A stretch of 64,000 nt of DNA from Festucalex cinctus (Eukaryota; Chordata; Actinopteri; Syngnathiformes; Syngnathidae). The stretch covers positions 4,242,501 through 4,306,500 of the forward strand of contig NC_135426.1 in assembly GCF_051991245.1 (NCBI RefSeq). The letters are read 5' to 3'. The notes under the pieces were generated by a model. That model was not told the origin of the DNA. It saw only the letters and a program-made list of their open reading frames with translations, and did no database searches. How positions within the stretch are numbered: the stretch's first letter is position 1; every line of letters starts with the position of its first letter. A program made the position numbers and the translations under genes. Below are positions 20,661 through 35,232 of the stretch, one piece after another.

Positions 20661-22286
20661 ATGTAGAGTAAAATTAACATGTATGTTTAATATATATTAA
20701 ATATTAATATGGTGTTAGCTTTTTGTTCTAATAAAAGCAATCAAATCCAGTTCCTGTGGGCCTCTCGGGAACACCCAGTAAATGACCGAGTCTTGCTGAA
20801 CATCAGACCTTTAATCAATAACTGCAATGTCCCCAGTCTTTTTTTATGGCTTTTACCAACATTAAGGAGCAGGGGACACACACAAATACACCCCAAAGGC
20901 TTCTCTCTCCGTGACCGTGAATGCATTATGATAATCTCCAGAGAGACTCTCCATTCATCTCACATTAGCGATTACAAACGCCACAAAGAAATGCAGTCTC
21001 ACTCGGACGCAAAGCCATTAAAAAGCGCCTTCAGCTCGGCCGGGGCAACCAGGCAAATGATGCAAGACGCCATTACGCCATCACGTTTCGACTGGGAGGG
21101 GTCTTTTCATTGAACCGCCCCTGCGTGACATACGGCTGAGTAGCTGCCGCTGCCGCCGCCGTGGAGCGACAGATTGGAAGGAGAGTGGCAAGCCAGCCCC
21201 AAGCTGTGACATGTTGCCATGGAAACAAAACCATACAGGAAGCAACATAAAAGATGGCACACACTTGCTTTGACCGTTACCCAAAAGAAATGAGGAATTT
21301 CAAAGGCAGTACACTACAATAAAGACAATTTGAGGACAAGTACACCGAATTTAATAACCTCAACTGAACCGAAGTGAGTAAATTAAAACTAGAGAAGTGA
21401 AACCTCGATGAAGGAGAGAAACTAGGATGATGGTAGTCTGTCTGAGTGTGTGTGAATCCATGTAAAAGTGAAGAAAACATTATTACATCTAAAATGATTT
21501 CATCTACAGAGGAATTAAGGGGGAGGAGAAACATGGAGGAAACCCAACCCAAGATCCGACATGCAAAGCTATACTGTACTGTAAATCGCATGGTTTTTTT
21601 TGTTTTTTTTGTTTTTTGTATGAAGTAAAAAGGAGTAAGTAAATTGATTAAACCGACTATTTATCCTGTTATAGTGTGTAAAGAACAAAAGTGCATTTGA
21701 TTTTATTTTTTTTTCTGAATTTCAGTTGGGGGTTTTTTACTCATGAAATGTAGCAGGATATCTATTCATCATAAAACAAAGTTAAAAAAAAAATAAGAAA
21801 GACAATAAAAATAAATGGAGCCGTATTAATAGATCATACGACAATGCTGTGATTGCTATGAATATTCAAATATTCCCTCGAGAGGAAGGCACGGACGACC
21901 GTGACATCATCACGACCATTTATCTCATGACAAACAAAAGCCCGGTGCACTTGAATTTACTATCTGTGAATGAATTAGCTGTCTAAGTGACTTTTTATGG
22001 ACCCGCCGGGACTATACATGCGGCATGTGATTGAATATTTTAGCACTGAGCGTGTGACACAGGGGCAGCGGACTTGTGATAAGAAAACTGATCCTGACCG
22101 TGATGAGCGTGCGGGTGAGCGCCTTCCCTTTGTTCAGCTCCTTGTCTGTCATATTCTACCCATTGTGGAACCCAGGGGCAGCAGAAATAATGACAAGGGC
22201 AGAGGCCCCAGAATTGAACCATGTGGAACGCCATATGTTCCGTAATACATGACAATTCATATTGCACATATTGTTTTTGTTTTATT

Positions 22287-22643
<357 letters not shown>

Positions 22644-23946
22644 TACCGACCCACTCACTGGACAGAGCGTCTGCAGTATGAAATAAATAAATGTCAGAGC
22701 ATAGCATTTTTATTTATTGATTATTTAATTCTAGTTATACATTTATGTTTATATTTATTTTTAATTTAGTTTTTATTTTCATTTTTGGTCCTCCATAAAG
22801 AACCACCACTGCATTCGTCCAAAGACAAGGCTGCGTTAAACATTGAAGTGTCACAATTGAGTCAAGTGTGGCACCTGCAGCCGATCACATGCGCCATCTG
22901 TGTGCGACGACAATTTTGGGAGAAAAGCCTCGGGCCAATCAGAGAACATCTGTCTCAATGTTTTCGCTGTCCCAAAAACATGACAAACGACCTAATTAAC
23001 GTAATGTGTGTCATACTGCTAAAAAAACAAAAAACAAAAAACTAATGGGCCACTTTGCTTGAAATTTCCATCTTCTTTATAATAATGTGTAACAATCTAC
23101 AATCCAGGGTTTATCAACCTTTTTGAAACAGAGAATTAAAATTAATATATTAATATAAGGGTTACCAGTTTGATACACACTTCTGAAATAACACATTTTA
23201 TTAAAACTCTTTGACTGCCAGGCGTTATAAAAACAAAACAAAAAAATCCACAGTGCCAGCCGCTTTTGAGCATTTTAACTCATCTTTCAAGGCAAAAAGA
23301 ATATTGTTTGCCTTTACTACATATACAATGTGGCTACTCAATGAAAGATCGCATTCCATTCATTGGAATTTTACTAATCATCATGAAACGTCTTTGGCAG
23401 TCAAAGAGTTAAATTATGCATTAATAATGTTATTATTACATGTAATTATGGCTTACATTGATATCAATTTAACTTGAAAACATTCCAAGAAAATCCTTCA
23501 AATGTAATGGAATGAAATGAATGAAAGACAAAACCAAAGTAGGTATGGCGGTGGTTACCATGACTCGACAAGTGCCATTTTTAATTTGAAGCGTCTGAGA
23601 ATGTCCTTCAGGTGGGACGTAACACACACAGACCGTGAACTCTGCAGTAAACGCGCAGGGAGAGTAGAGTTTAATCAGAGAGATTTACGACCCCTTGGAA
23701 GTAAAGTTCCCCCCCAGCTCTCTCTCTCGCCCAAAGAGGTTAAAAGGACAAATCTCCCGTTTCGACAGTTCCCACCCTTGACATGTCTCAGTAGTAACAC
23801 TCATGGCACACGACAAATGGCAACCTCACGATACGATATGCGATACAAGACTCGTGATAACGATTGTCTCACGATATGACGATACCGCGATGATTGATAT
23901 ATTGGTCAGGTCATAAATCTACAATAAAACTACTCAAGACATAAAC

Positions 23947-24844
23947 CAGGGGTGTCCAAACTGTGGCCCGGGGGCCATTTACGGCCCGCCGTCCATTTTT
24001 CAGTGGCCCGTGCCATATGCTAAAAAAGGCATTTGACTCAGTTCAAATAAAATAAACAAAACAAAAATGTTTGGAGATGGTCAAAGTAAGAAGGGAGGGT
24101 ATCGAAAAACAGATGCCATTAAAGATTATTTTAGTTAACTAAAACTAATGAAAAAACTAAAACTAAAATTCAAGAAACAATATTGTTACCAAAATAAAAT
24201 AAAAACGAAATTGCTTTTTAAAAAACGAAAACTAACTGAAACTACATTTTATGTTTACAAAACTAACTAAAACTAACTATAATTATAGCAAACGTCCTTC
24301 GTTTTAGTCTTTGGTAATTAATTGAATGAGCCGTTTGGGAGGATTTTAAATGTGATTTTTAGTAGATTTATTTTGATATAAACCGGAATAATGACGTTTG
24401 AAAGTATGCCACATAGAATTGACGTCATGTAGCAGCAGCCAATAGAAAAGCACCTTCAGATGACGTTGCTCCCATGGTGTTTTTTAAATATTGCGCACAA
24501 GTAATACATGGTTTAAAAAAAACAAAAACAAAAAACAAAAAAAAAAACTTAAACTAATAGTGAAACTAACAACTAAACTAAAACTAAGCATTTTTAAAGA
24601 ACTGAACTAATAAAAACTAACAGAACCACCCTGAAAACTAATAAAAACTAACTAAAATGAAAAATTCAATTCACACGTAAATTGGTTCATACTGTAGCAT
24701 TTTTCTAAATGTGCAAAAGCACAAATAAATTATTTGTACAATTTTTAGGACTAAACACAATTTCTCTTCATAACATTAAGTGGCCCTTGCATCCTTCTGA
24801 TTTTCTGTATGTGGCCCTCAAATGAAAAAGTTTGGACACCCCTG
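23947..24844. mobile_element. hAT (Charlie-like) non-autonomous element with nested insertion
   Basis: CAGGGGTGTCCAAACTGTGG ... AAGTTTGGACACCCCTG with exact 8-bp duplication ACATAAAC (23,939-23,946 and 24,845-24,852). Its middle (about 24,115-24,670) is an inserted AACTAAAACTAA-type repeat. Confidence 0.9.
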
Positions 24845-26230
24845 ACATAAACGGATGTTTTTTTTCCATTGAGAAAATCATTTCTTTTTGTACCATCACT
24901 GAAACACAATATTCAAACTGGTGTCTACTTCACGCTGAGTACTTTAGTGTATTTTTTTTTAAACAAATACAAATGTCTTCTTAACAGAGACCACTTCCTG
25001 TCAACAAATTTGTTTCATTTTATAAACTGACATTTTTTTTTGTAACATTGCAAAAGTAAATAGATAAAATTACTTAAATATTAATATTCTTCAGAAATTG
25101 TGTGCCTCAAAAGGTCGAAACATAAAATATGTTTTAAAATGTTCAAATTGAACATATAATACACGTTTTTCATAGAAACGTACGCAAAAGTGAGTCCATT
25201 GCTGGACAGATAAATGTCTTACACTAGTAAAAAGCTTCATGAGTCTTCTTCACCTGAAAACTTGCGTCCATTTCCCCGCCACTCTTATGAGGCATTCCCC
25301 CTTGTGGCCTGCCAAATAATTGCTCAATAAGTCATGAACAACGTAGCCAATATAGTGGCTGTATATGAACTACAAATATCGCGTATCAATAATCTATCAG
25401 GAGACAAAGTATCACAATTTATTGCGATATCGATATATATCGTCACACTCCTACAGACATGTACACATTAAAAAAAAAAAAAAAATAACAGTTGGAAGTG
25501 GATCCAAATCAGGAAGGAGAGAATGCAAAATGCATCCAGGCACTCAAATAAATACCAAATAATCACTTCTCTTATTTCAATTTGGGTGACATGATATTTT
25601 AAAGAATGTCTTGACACGTTCACGAGATTACAGTCTGTAATTTCCCGTGCCTGATGAACAGATGACAACAGTGAACGACGACACCTCGTGTGTTTAAAGG
25701 AAGACAAGACTTATGAAAAACTAACCAGCTATTCTGTGAAATGGTTCATTTCCAGTCTTCCCTGAAAAAAATGTCAATTTATGTTGAGCAATTATGATTT
25801 TATAGCACTTTTTATGAATATTTTTGCATTAAGTACTGTATCTGGCATTTTGGACAGTCACATGATCATGGTGATGTATCGCGTGCGTCAAATACACATT
25901 GAATGAATGACACCAAAGAACTCAGAGGAATGATGGCATCCCACGGCGGACATCAAAGGTGGAGTTTCACCTGACAACAAAGAAGCACTTCCTCAAAAGC
26001 GGTATGGCCACGGAGGACACAGAAAGCCGGATGAAACTGGCAGAGCCAACCGCCAGCGGGTCCAAGTGGACGGTAAATATCCGGGTGACTTTTACTATGC
26101 TAGGCTAAGATACATGTCGTGTGCTCAGCACGCTTTAGCCCACATTAGGAGCAGCCACCCCCTACCGACCCACCCCCACACAGAATGACATGAAAGCGGA
26201 CGTGTTGAGGATTTTACTCTGACCCTGGGA

Positions 26231-26993
26231 TTACACCGGATGCGTGTGCATTGCGTCTGCGTTGCGTTCCGGCGACGCAGCCGATACGTTTCCATTCATT
26301 CAAATTGTTCAAATTACACCGGCTACGTGTGCGTTGCGTGTCGACTGCGCCTCAGCTGCGTTGTGCGGCAGCCCTCTGCACGGATAGACCTATTTTCTAT
26401 TTTTTGACGGACGATGCATCCGTCGGCCTCCGTCAAATGGCAAGCTAGCACAGAACACATCGAGCGGGACAGGAAGACCGACGCAGTTTCAAAATAAATT
26501 TCCGGTTACTTTTCAGAATAAAACACTCGCCAGCTCCTATTTCGCAATCATGTCAGCAAAACGTCATAATGCTTAACGCTTAATTTACAGTTTAAACACC
26601 GGCGAACATGGACAAGGAGAGACTTATAACCGAGGTGGAAAGCAACAAAATTAGAATATGACACAGCACATCCTTTTTATCAAGACAACTTAAAAAGGAA
26701 TGCTGCATGGAACGTCATAGCAGGAGTGGACGGCAAGTTCAGTCAAAGAAAGTCCACCTCTCTTTCTGCTCCTCTGTTGAGCACAGACTTTCTGTGTCTT
26801 TGTCGTTGTTTTTAATGCCACATTATTGCGCGCGATCACGTGAGACACGGCGGGAAGTTGTCGGCGACGGAGCTGCCGGACCGCAGTTGTGCGGTGTGAG
26901 TTGGACAAAAAAATTGACGCGTCCGGAGCAGGCAGTCAAGACGCAGTGGAGCGGAGACGCAACGCACACACATCTGATGTAATCTGGTGTAAT
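26231..26993. mobile_element. CpG-rich terminal-inverted-repeat DNA element, about 760 bp
   Basis: Left end TTACACCGGATGCGTGTGCA; right end complementary, ACGCACACACATCTGATGTA...GGTGTAA. The interior is much richer in CG dinucleotides than its surroundings. No transposase ORF. Confidence 0.65.
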
Positions 26994-27349
26994 TGGGATC
27001 CAAGACGTCATTACGTCACCAAATTCCGGCTTTCAGTTATGTCATCACGACATCACGATCACGTGACCAGGAACATGGCGTCCCACACCATACGATCCAA
27101 TTCAGACACTTCATCGGTTTAAACTAAAATTGAGGGAATAAAATGCCAAAGATATTTGTACTTTTATTCTTTGTACACAATTCCTAATCCAATACTGGAA
27201 AATGATTCTTAAGTGTTGTTTCGCTTTAATATGCTGCATCTCTCATCACAAGAGCCTCTTGGAAGCTCGAACCGCACGAAGAGGGCCTCGTCAAGCAAAG
27301 CCGGGCCGTCGGTGACAAGACATGTCAAAGACACGCTGGTCAAGCGTCC

Positions 27350-27371
27350 CCCCCCCCCCCCCCCCCCCCCC
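27350..27371 (+). repeat. C homopolymer
   Basis: About 22 consecutive C in the large nrcam intron. Confidence 0.85.
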
Positions 27372-27829
27372 TTTATATCCCTTGGAGACCATCGTGGCTA
27401 TGGAAAGACAAAAGATGGCAAGCAAGACAAAAGGAAATTGTCCACAAAACGGCGTGGATGAGGGCTAGTAAACACTAGATGCGTACGGAGCAGAGGATGC
27501 CTGGGAGACGACTAATATTGACACACTATAGGCAAGGGGGTGTGCAAGGGTAGGAAAACACAGCCAACCTAATATTTGTGCTGCACCTTTAGACTTTAGT
27601 GGGAAATTGAAGTGAGTAGTACAACAGTTCCACAAAGACCTCCATGTAACATCTGGTTGAAGTCACTAAGTTATTTGAAGCTTTATAATTACTGCAATAT
27701 CTAATTACAATTCACTTCTATGAGCCTATCTCTGGAATTGAACATCATGTTAGCTTGCTGGCTAATTTAGAGTAAAATGACATCATTTGGTTCAACATTT
27801 TAGTGTTTAAATATGTCATGTTTAAAATT

Positions 27830-27960
27830 TTGCCCTGCGATTGGCTGGCAACCAGTTCAGGGTGTACCCCGCCTACTGCCCAAAACCAGCTGAGATAGGC
27901 TCCAGCACCCCCCGCGACCCTTGTGAGGAGCAAGCGGTTCAGAACATGGATGGATGGATG
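27830..27960 (+). mobile_element. Short SINE form
   Basis: Starts GCCCTGCGATTGGCTGGC, ends (ATGG)n; flanks share ATGTTTAAAAT. Confidence 0.8.
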
Positions 27961-28026
27961 TTTAAAATCTTCTTTTAGGTATCAGCTTCACAGCTAACTT
28001 CAACTGGGAGTGGCATACAGCTTGTA

Positions 28027-29215
28027 ATAGGGCTGCACAATGTATCGGTAAAATATCGATATCGTGATACTGGCCCATGCAATGTGCATATCGCAAAGAC
28101 ATGCAATAAGTTTCATTCGGAATTTTATGCTTTCATCTGAATTTGACCAGTCAGACGCTAACTAAAATGTGCTCCATCATCCAATAGTTGAACATTATCG
28201 AGAGGTTATTACAATTAATTCATGAAGGATATATTGAGTTTGTTATTTTGTTGCATGAAAAATGTCTCTTTCATTAGATCATAAAAATGTCAATTCCTTA
28301 GGTCCATGATAAATATCGCAATAATATCGATATCGCTTTATTCAGCAACGATATCACATATCGCATGATATTCCAATATTACTGATTGGTATTTTCTCAA
28401 TTTTAGTACAAAATTCGCAATAATCAACTTAAAGATTCATATCGGGACTAATCGGTATCGAATTGTCAGTTGCGAGACAATTCACACCCCTAATTCATAT
28501 TATTATGCTCAAAAAGGAAAATCGATTATTCGGTTTTATTATTAATTAATTAATTTATTTATTTATTTTAACGTGCTAACCACTCGACTACCATGCCGCC
28601 TCATTCGATCATATAAATGTCATTTCCTTAGGTACATGATAAATATCGCAATAATATCGATATCGCTATATTAACACTCGTGAATTTTTTTGTTTGTTTA
28701 TTTTGCTGCACGAAAAATGTAATTCTTTCATTCGATCATCCATCCATTTTCTTGACCGCTTATTCCTCACAAGGGTCACGGGGGCTGCTGGCGCCTATCT
28801 CAGCTGGCTCTGGGCAGTAGGCAGGGGACACCCTGGACTAGTTGCCAACCAATCGCAGGGCACACAGAGACGAACAACCATCCACACTCACACGCACACC
28901 TAGGGACAATTCGGAGCGCCCAATTAACCTGCCATGCATGTCTTTGGAATGTGGGAGGAGACCGGAGTACCCGGAGAAGACCCACGCGGGCACGGGGAGA
29001 ACATGTAAACTCCACCCTGGAAGGTCCGAGCCTGGACTCGAACCGGAGACCTCAGAACCGGGAAGCGGACGTGCTAACCACTCGACTACCATGCCGCCTC
29101 ATTCGATCATATAAATGTCATTTCCTTAGGTACATGATAAATATCGCAATATCGATATCGCTATATTAAGCAACTATATGGCATATCACATGATATTCCA
29201 ATATCGTGCAGCCCT
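28027..29215. mobile_element. hAT-like element rich in ATCGATATCG, with nested SINE
   Basis: TAGGGCTGCACAATG ... ATCGTGCAGCCCT, flanked by near-identical 8-mers AGCTTGTA and AGCTTGGA. It contains a full SINE at 28,740-29,098 and a partial duplication. A fragment of the same family is at 32.37-32.61 kb. Confidence 0.7.
28740..29098 (-). mobile_element. tRNA-headed SINE, full length
   Basis: Same family in reverse; exact 12-bp duplication TCATTCGATCAT (28,728-28,739 and 29,099-29,110). Box B is the complement of GACTCGAACC. Confidence 0.9.
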
Positions 29216-29230
29216 AGCTTGGAAAATGAA

Positions 29231-29261
<31 letters not shown>

Positions 29262-30388
29262 AGTATTTTCATCCATTTCATTTTGTTTAAGTCAAACAAT
29301 TTGTTTATTTAAATTCCTTCAAATCAGCATAAATCTGTGAATTTCAATCTGATGACATTAAAACGTGTGAACAGGGCTGGTTAAAAAATAAAAATAAAAA
29401 AATTAAAAAAAATAATCGATATCGAAAGGATTTTATTTTTCGAGCACAATATAGATTCATAAAATCATGAATTGATTATTTAAATATCTAATTTTTCCCC
29501 GGAAATTTTTAAGGAAATAGAATGTTAAAGGTTCAATTATGTTGAACATTTCGGATCTAAAACTATTTCACATGAAATTTTCTCTCATCTTTTTTGATGA
29601 AAACCAACTTGATGCACAATAACAGGACATCAACAACAAGTGGCGACTATGGCGCCATGCTATATGAGCTGGTAAGTTAGCTAGCACTCGCTAGTCGGGA
29701 TGGAACAATATTCAAACATCATGATACGATATCACGATATGAAGGTCACGATATTGTGGGAAGATTGGCGATACAAAAGAAGGTCTCAATATTGTAAAAA
29801 AATTTATTAATTAATTAACTCATACAAAAAAAAATATTGTGTTTTGTACATTACAGCAATGAAAAATATAAAAATATACATATATAAGAAATTTATAAAT
29901 ATAATATTGAGGCACTAATACAAGCATTACAATAAATTGATACATTTTTTATTATTAATAAAATTAATAAATTAATTAACTTAATAAATAAAAATGAATT
30001 AAATTAAATTAAATAAGAAATTAATAAATACAATAAATTGAGTTCCTCCACAATTTTACTCACAAGCATATTACGTTGCCCTTCATCTGACCATTATCGT
30101 GGACTTTAAACATAGAAGGGCCAAAACACGCCTTGGGAAAATTAAACTGCACTAAAAGGGGGCATGTCACTTTGTGTCATATGACTGTCACAGACATGAC
30201 AGATTAGCACAGACAAGATTTGACAAAATCACATAATTTTTGTCTCGTTTTTTTTTTTTTTTTTTTTTTTTTCTCATGAACTAAAATGTCCATAGCTTTC
30301 GTCCAGTTTTTATTAAGTGAAGGACATTTTTGTCTCGTCTTCATTAGTGGATGAAAATGCATACTGATTTAATCCCAGTTATTCTTTA

Positions 30389-30774
30389 TTAAAGAGATAC
30401 TTGACATATTTAGCCATTTTTGGCAGTCAAACGTTAATATGTTGCCCATAATAAATTTGAGATTTTCATTATTTTTCATGTAAGATTATGACCTTTAAAA
30501 ACACATTTTGCAACTTGCTGTCTACTGAAAATGAAATCACAAGGGCTCAGGTAACCAATCACAGCTCAGCTTGTGAATGTCACGTGGCCAAACCGAGCTG
30601 TGATTGATTATCTGAGCCCTTGTGATGTCATTTTCAGTCGACAGCAAGTTGCAAAATGTGTTTTTAAAAGGTACTAATTGTATATGAAAAATCATGAAAA
30701 TATCAAATTTATTATAGGCAAAATATTAATGTTTGACTGCCAAAAATGGCTAAATAAGCAAAGTATCCCTTTAA
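30389..30774. mobile_element. Palindromic TTAA element (family P), complete
   Basis: 386 bp from TTAAAGAGATACTTGAC to AAAGTATCCCTTTAA. Nearly the whole length is an inverted repeat centred near 30,580; the core contains CAAGGGCTCAGGTAACCAAT and its complement. Confidence 0.8.
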
Positions 30775-32968
30775 TGAGGGTTTTAGTCTAGTCTTGTCCA
30801 GTTTTAGTCCAGTGAAAAATGTGTATTGAGAAAATTTTTGTGTAGTTTTTGTTGACGAAATTAAAACTAGTTGGAAAGCAAAAAGGTACGTCGTCAAAGT
30901 GAACATCCAGAATGGCAAAGTTCTCTGGCTAAAAGAGACCAAAAACAAAACAAAACAAATTTGCATCCAGTATGCTGGTTGACACGCATGCAAATTGGAG
31001 GGCAAATGACAAGCAAATTTTCAACAAGCATCGCCACAATCTTTTGAGTTTTTTTGTTTGTGTCAAACAAAATTCACTAGGGCTCACTTTTTTTGGGGGG
31101 GGGCACGTCCTGCAATGAACTTTTCCTTCCAGGCAAATTCCTGCAGACGAGCGTGTTTGCTTTACCGGAGGATTTATTGCGTTAAACAAAAGTCACACGG
31201 CGGCCTGTTTTCATACGTGCGACATATTTGATGTTGACATAAAGTGGGTGACAATCGTCAACACGCTTCTTCTGCCTGCGGTGAAGCCAGACTTCCTGCT
31301 TCAAGGCTAAAAAAACTCAAAACCAAAGACCAGCTAAAATGCGCTCTCTCGATGAGTTGATGTATCATCATATGGTGAGGACCTTATTTTTCTTATTGGC
31401 TTGCCCTCATAATCCCGATGGATATTTAAAAAAAAAAAAAAAGGCATCGAAAGAAGGTCTCGTCTCTGGTGGCACACCATCCATCACAAGAGAGAAACAT
31501 TTTCAAAGTCATTTGTCGGGCAAATCAAAATCCAAAAGCAGTACAGCGATGACCTATAAATGAAATGAAGCACAATAATTTGTCAAGTCTGATTGGCTCT
31601 CACAATCATCATGTGATCCAGGCGTCTTTAATGGCGTCTTTGACCTAAATCCTCGCTAATAATTTTCCAAGTGTGACGACCAAATTGTTATTTTAGGCGT
31701 TCTGGGAAATTCATATTAAACCCCTTTCGTTCGTTTTTGATTCCCACAGTGCATTATTGCTTTACATTGATAAGAGGTAGCCGACGCGCAACTGAAATTT
31801 TGTGGGCGCGGTCTAGTCTTGTTTTGTTTTTTGTTTTCCTTTTCTTTTTAAGAGAGCTCAGAATTGTGCATTCGACAGTCTTACAGATTAGTAACCTTGT
31901 TCTCACAAGATGAATTCTGGCAATATTTGCGAGTTGACAAACTCCGGAGAATACATCTTGTACCGTTCCCGCAGATAACCACCGTTCCAAACCACCAATC
32001 ACAGAGCGACATTGTGTTTGGGGGCGGGATATGCAACTGTGACGAAACCGGAGCTAACAAACAAAGCTAACATGGACGAATGGACGCTACAATTAATTGT
32101 GTTCTCGCAGAATTACTCACAGCTCCCTTGTTGAATGTTGAACAGCGAGAGGCGCTTTGTGCAGTTCTAGCTGCTCAAATGTCCGTGCATTTCCCCCCTT
32201 CGACAAGAACGAACACGAAATTTTCACGCGTGGCCATGATTGGTTAAAACAAACGTGTAGAATGTCGCATCGTCCAATCAGCTCGAATTATTGGACAGAA
32301 TGTCCCGCCTTTTCCCGACCAAATTACTGTGTCGAGGATATGTAATATCCATCTGGCTATTGCCAGGTTAACAGATTTGCACAATATATTGAAAAAAGAT
32401 CGATATTGTGATATTGGCTCGTGCAATTTGCATATTGCAAAGTCATGCGATAAGTTTCATATGGAATTTGATGCTTTTATCTGAATTTAACCAGTCAGCC
32501 GCTAACTAAAATGTGATCGAGAGGTAATTACAACTTGCGTAGGTGTATCGATAATCTATCGGAAGATAAAGTATCACAATTTGTCATGATATCGATATAT
32601 CGTCGCACTCCTAGTATAAAGAGTGAATTAAGACATTAAGACCCACTGAAAACAAGTCACCTGAGGAGGTCCTAAAAAGTCTAAAGGTGAGCAATTTTTG
32701 AGCAAAAATATGAATAATGGTGGAGCAGCCGTGCGTCTCCAATTAGTTAAATCGTCGTCTGCCTCCGGTCATGCTTCAGACACCTCCCGTAACACAGCTG
32801 GTGATCACAGTGCCGCGTCCACCATCCATCTTCTTTTATTGACTCTTGACTGGACTTCACCTTCACTCGACTATTTATTTATTATTGTTCTGACCTCGTT
32901 TAGGGCACAGGCTCAGTAATGACAGCAGCATAGAGTGTGTATATATATATATGATTGCTTATCACTAC

Positions 32969-33095
32969 TGCGATTGGCTGGCAACCAGTCCAGGGTGTCC
33001 CCCGCCTACTGCCCAGAGCCAGCTGAGATAGGCGCCAGCACCCCCCGTGACCCTTGTGAGGAATAAGCGGTCAAGAAAATGGATGGATGGATGGA
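32969..33095 (+). mobile_element. Short SINE form (127 bp)
   Basis: Starts TGCGATTGGCTGGCAACC; exact 13-bp duplication TGCTTATCACTAC (32,956-32,968 and 33,096-33,108). Confidence 0.9.
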
Positions 33096-35132
33096 TGCTT
33101 ATCACTACGTATTGACATCCAAAGCCAATCTTGGTTCCCTCAGAACTAGGGCCCGACCAATTAATCGGCCACCGATTATAATCGGCCAACTATTGGCCTT
33201 CAAACATCGGCCAATTTATTATTATAAATTATTATGAAATTATTTTCCCCCTAAAATGTTATTTAAGAAAATCGAAGTTTCCGACGATGTGAAAGTACCC
33301 TGAATGCACCGTTTTGCTAGCGTAGCATTAGCAACTAGCAAGTGTGTAGCGTATGATATTCTGTTGTGTTCTATAAGCTGTTTAATGACACCGCAGTTGG
33401 AATTAACTGTAAAACTAAATACACAAGGTTAAGAATGACATCCACTGTATGTATTTAAATACAAAACATGCTTCGTTTTGAAAACGTCGCTAGCCTTGCG
33501 CTAACAGGAAGTTAGCAAATGCAGCATTTGTAAACGAGTAGCAATGGTTTTATTATTGACACATAAATCTATACAATAACCTTGTATACTTGATGATTTT
33601 TTTTATATGGACTTGTCATTCAAAGCAGAGAATCTTAATAGCAAAAGTTTGTGCATAAATGGCAACCATTGAAAAGGAATTGGGGAAGGGGTTAATTTTG
33701 TGCATTATATATATATATTTTTTTTTTAAGTAATCGGCAGATTACTCGGTAATCAGTATTTTTTTCTGCCTCACTGTTTCACATATTTTTGTGTGCAATT
33801 TGCATGCATTTTTTTACAGTAATGTAAAAATGTAATGTAATTTGTATTTTATCACATTTATGAAGGTTTGAACATTGAGAATGTTTAAACGAGAAATGTG
33901 ACAAAAATTAAATATACACTAATAGATTTTTACAGTAATTAACAGATTTTACAATTAGTTGGCTTTTTTTTTTTTTTTTTACCAGTTATTTACTGTAAAT
34001 TCAACAGTCAGTTCTTTACAATCTTCCAATAAAAGATGATTCAATATACATATTTTTAAAGAGGAGCAATTTGACCTCACATCTTTTAAAGCCAAACATC
34101 ATTTTTGTTCAATACAGTGACTCACAGTTATAAGCCTGAAGTTTCAGATAAACACATTTTCATACAAATTTTACAATGCACAAGTTTACCGATTAGCATT
34201 TTCTAAATTGGAGTTAAAAAAAAATCATAATAATCGACTGATTAATTTGTATTGGGATTAATCAGTATCGAATCCAGTCGTCACCTATGAATTGTGGTTC
34301 AGCTTGAATTGCCAGGTACCAGACAATTCACAACCCTAACTAATATTGTGCTTTTTTTTTGTCTTAAAAATCCAAACATTTAATCCCAAGCACATATTTA
34401 TATATGTATTGAGTTTTTTTCTCTCCCACTGGGTAGGGTAAACAGGTTTTGAAAATGGCTGAATGAATTAAGGTATAAACCACACATGTAGGCTACACTT
34501 TTTCTTTCACTGTATATTCATCATGACGCAAATAATTTATTAGCAAGCAGACTGACATGAACGTAACTCATGATTGCCAAGGCAATTCAATTAAGATGTA
34601 TTCTTGGATCAAAAAACAAACAAACAAAAAAAGCTTCTATATTGTGCCAAGATCATCGTATGTATGATGTTGCTAACAGCTGCACCGCCTTCGTGTGAAA
34701 ATGTCACGTCGAGAAAAAGAAACAGAGCTTGCGCTACAAGCTGTCGGATGTGCACAGATGAAATTGTGCACCTCTTGGGCCGCGATGGATGCACCGGCCG
34801 GCTGCAACAATGAAGCAAAAGCGCGACTACTGCTGCTGTTGGTATGGAAAGCGTCGCCCCGCAATCGATGCAGGGTTTGTTCACGAGAATCATCAATAAA
34901 TAACAACAACAATCTTCGTCCATATTGCAGGACCTGCTCATGATCGTCACGGGGAGTCGAGTCAAATGTGCACTGCAGCATTATTCCCCCCAGCAAAATG
35001 CAAGCCTTCCATCGCCTTATAAATACAATTTTTTAAATGACGTTGAAATGACTCACAATGCTGCAAACGCGGTGCGGCGTCTTCCCTACTTTGCCTTATT
35101 GGCCCAGATCCGTGCGCGATGCCGGTGTGATG

Positions 35133-35218
35133 AAGATGACGACGATGATGATGATGGTGAAGGAGCGCGTGCGTCCGTCCCTCTCGGCCACTGCAGCAGC
35201 AGCAGCAGCAGCAGCAGA
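35133..35218. repeat. GAT/GAC and CAG trinucleotide repeats
   Basis: GATGATGATGATG near 35,140 and (GCA)n near 35,193-35,216, just inside the first intron next to the candidate nrcam promoter. Confidence 0.8.
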
Positions 35219-35232
35219 CTGTGGCTGCTCAC

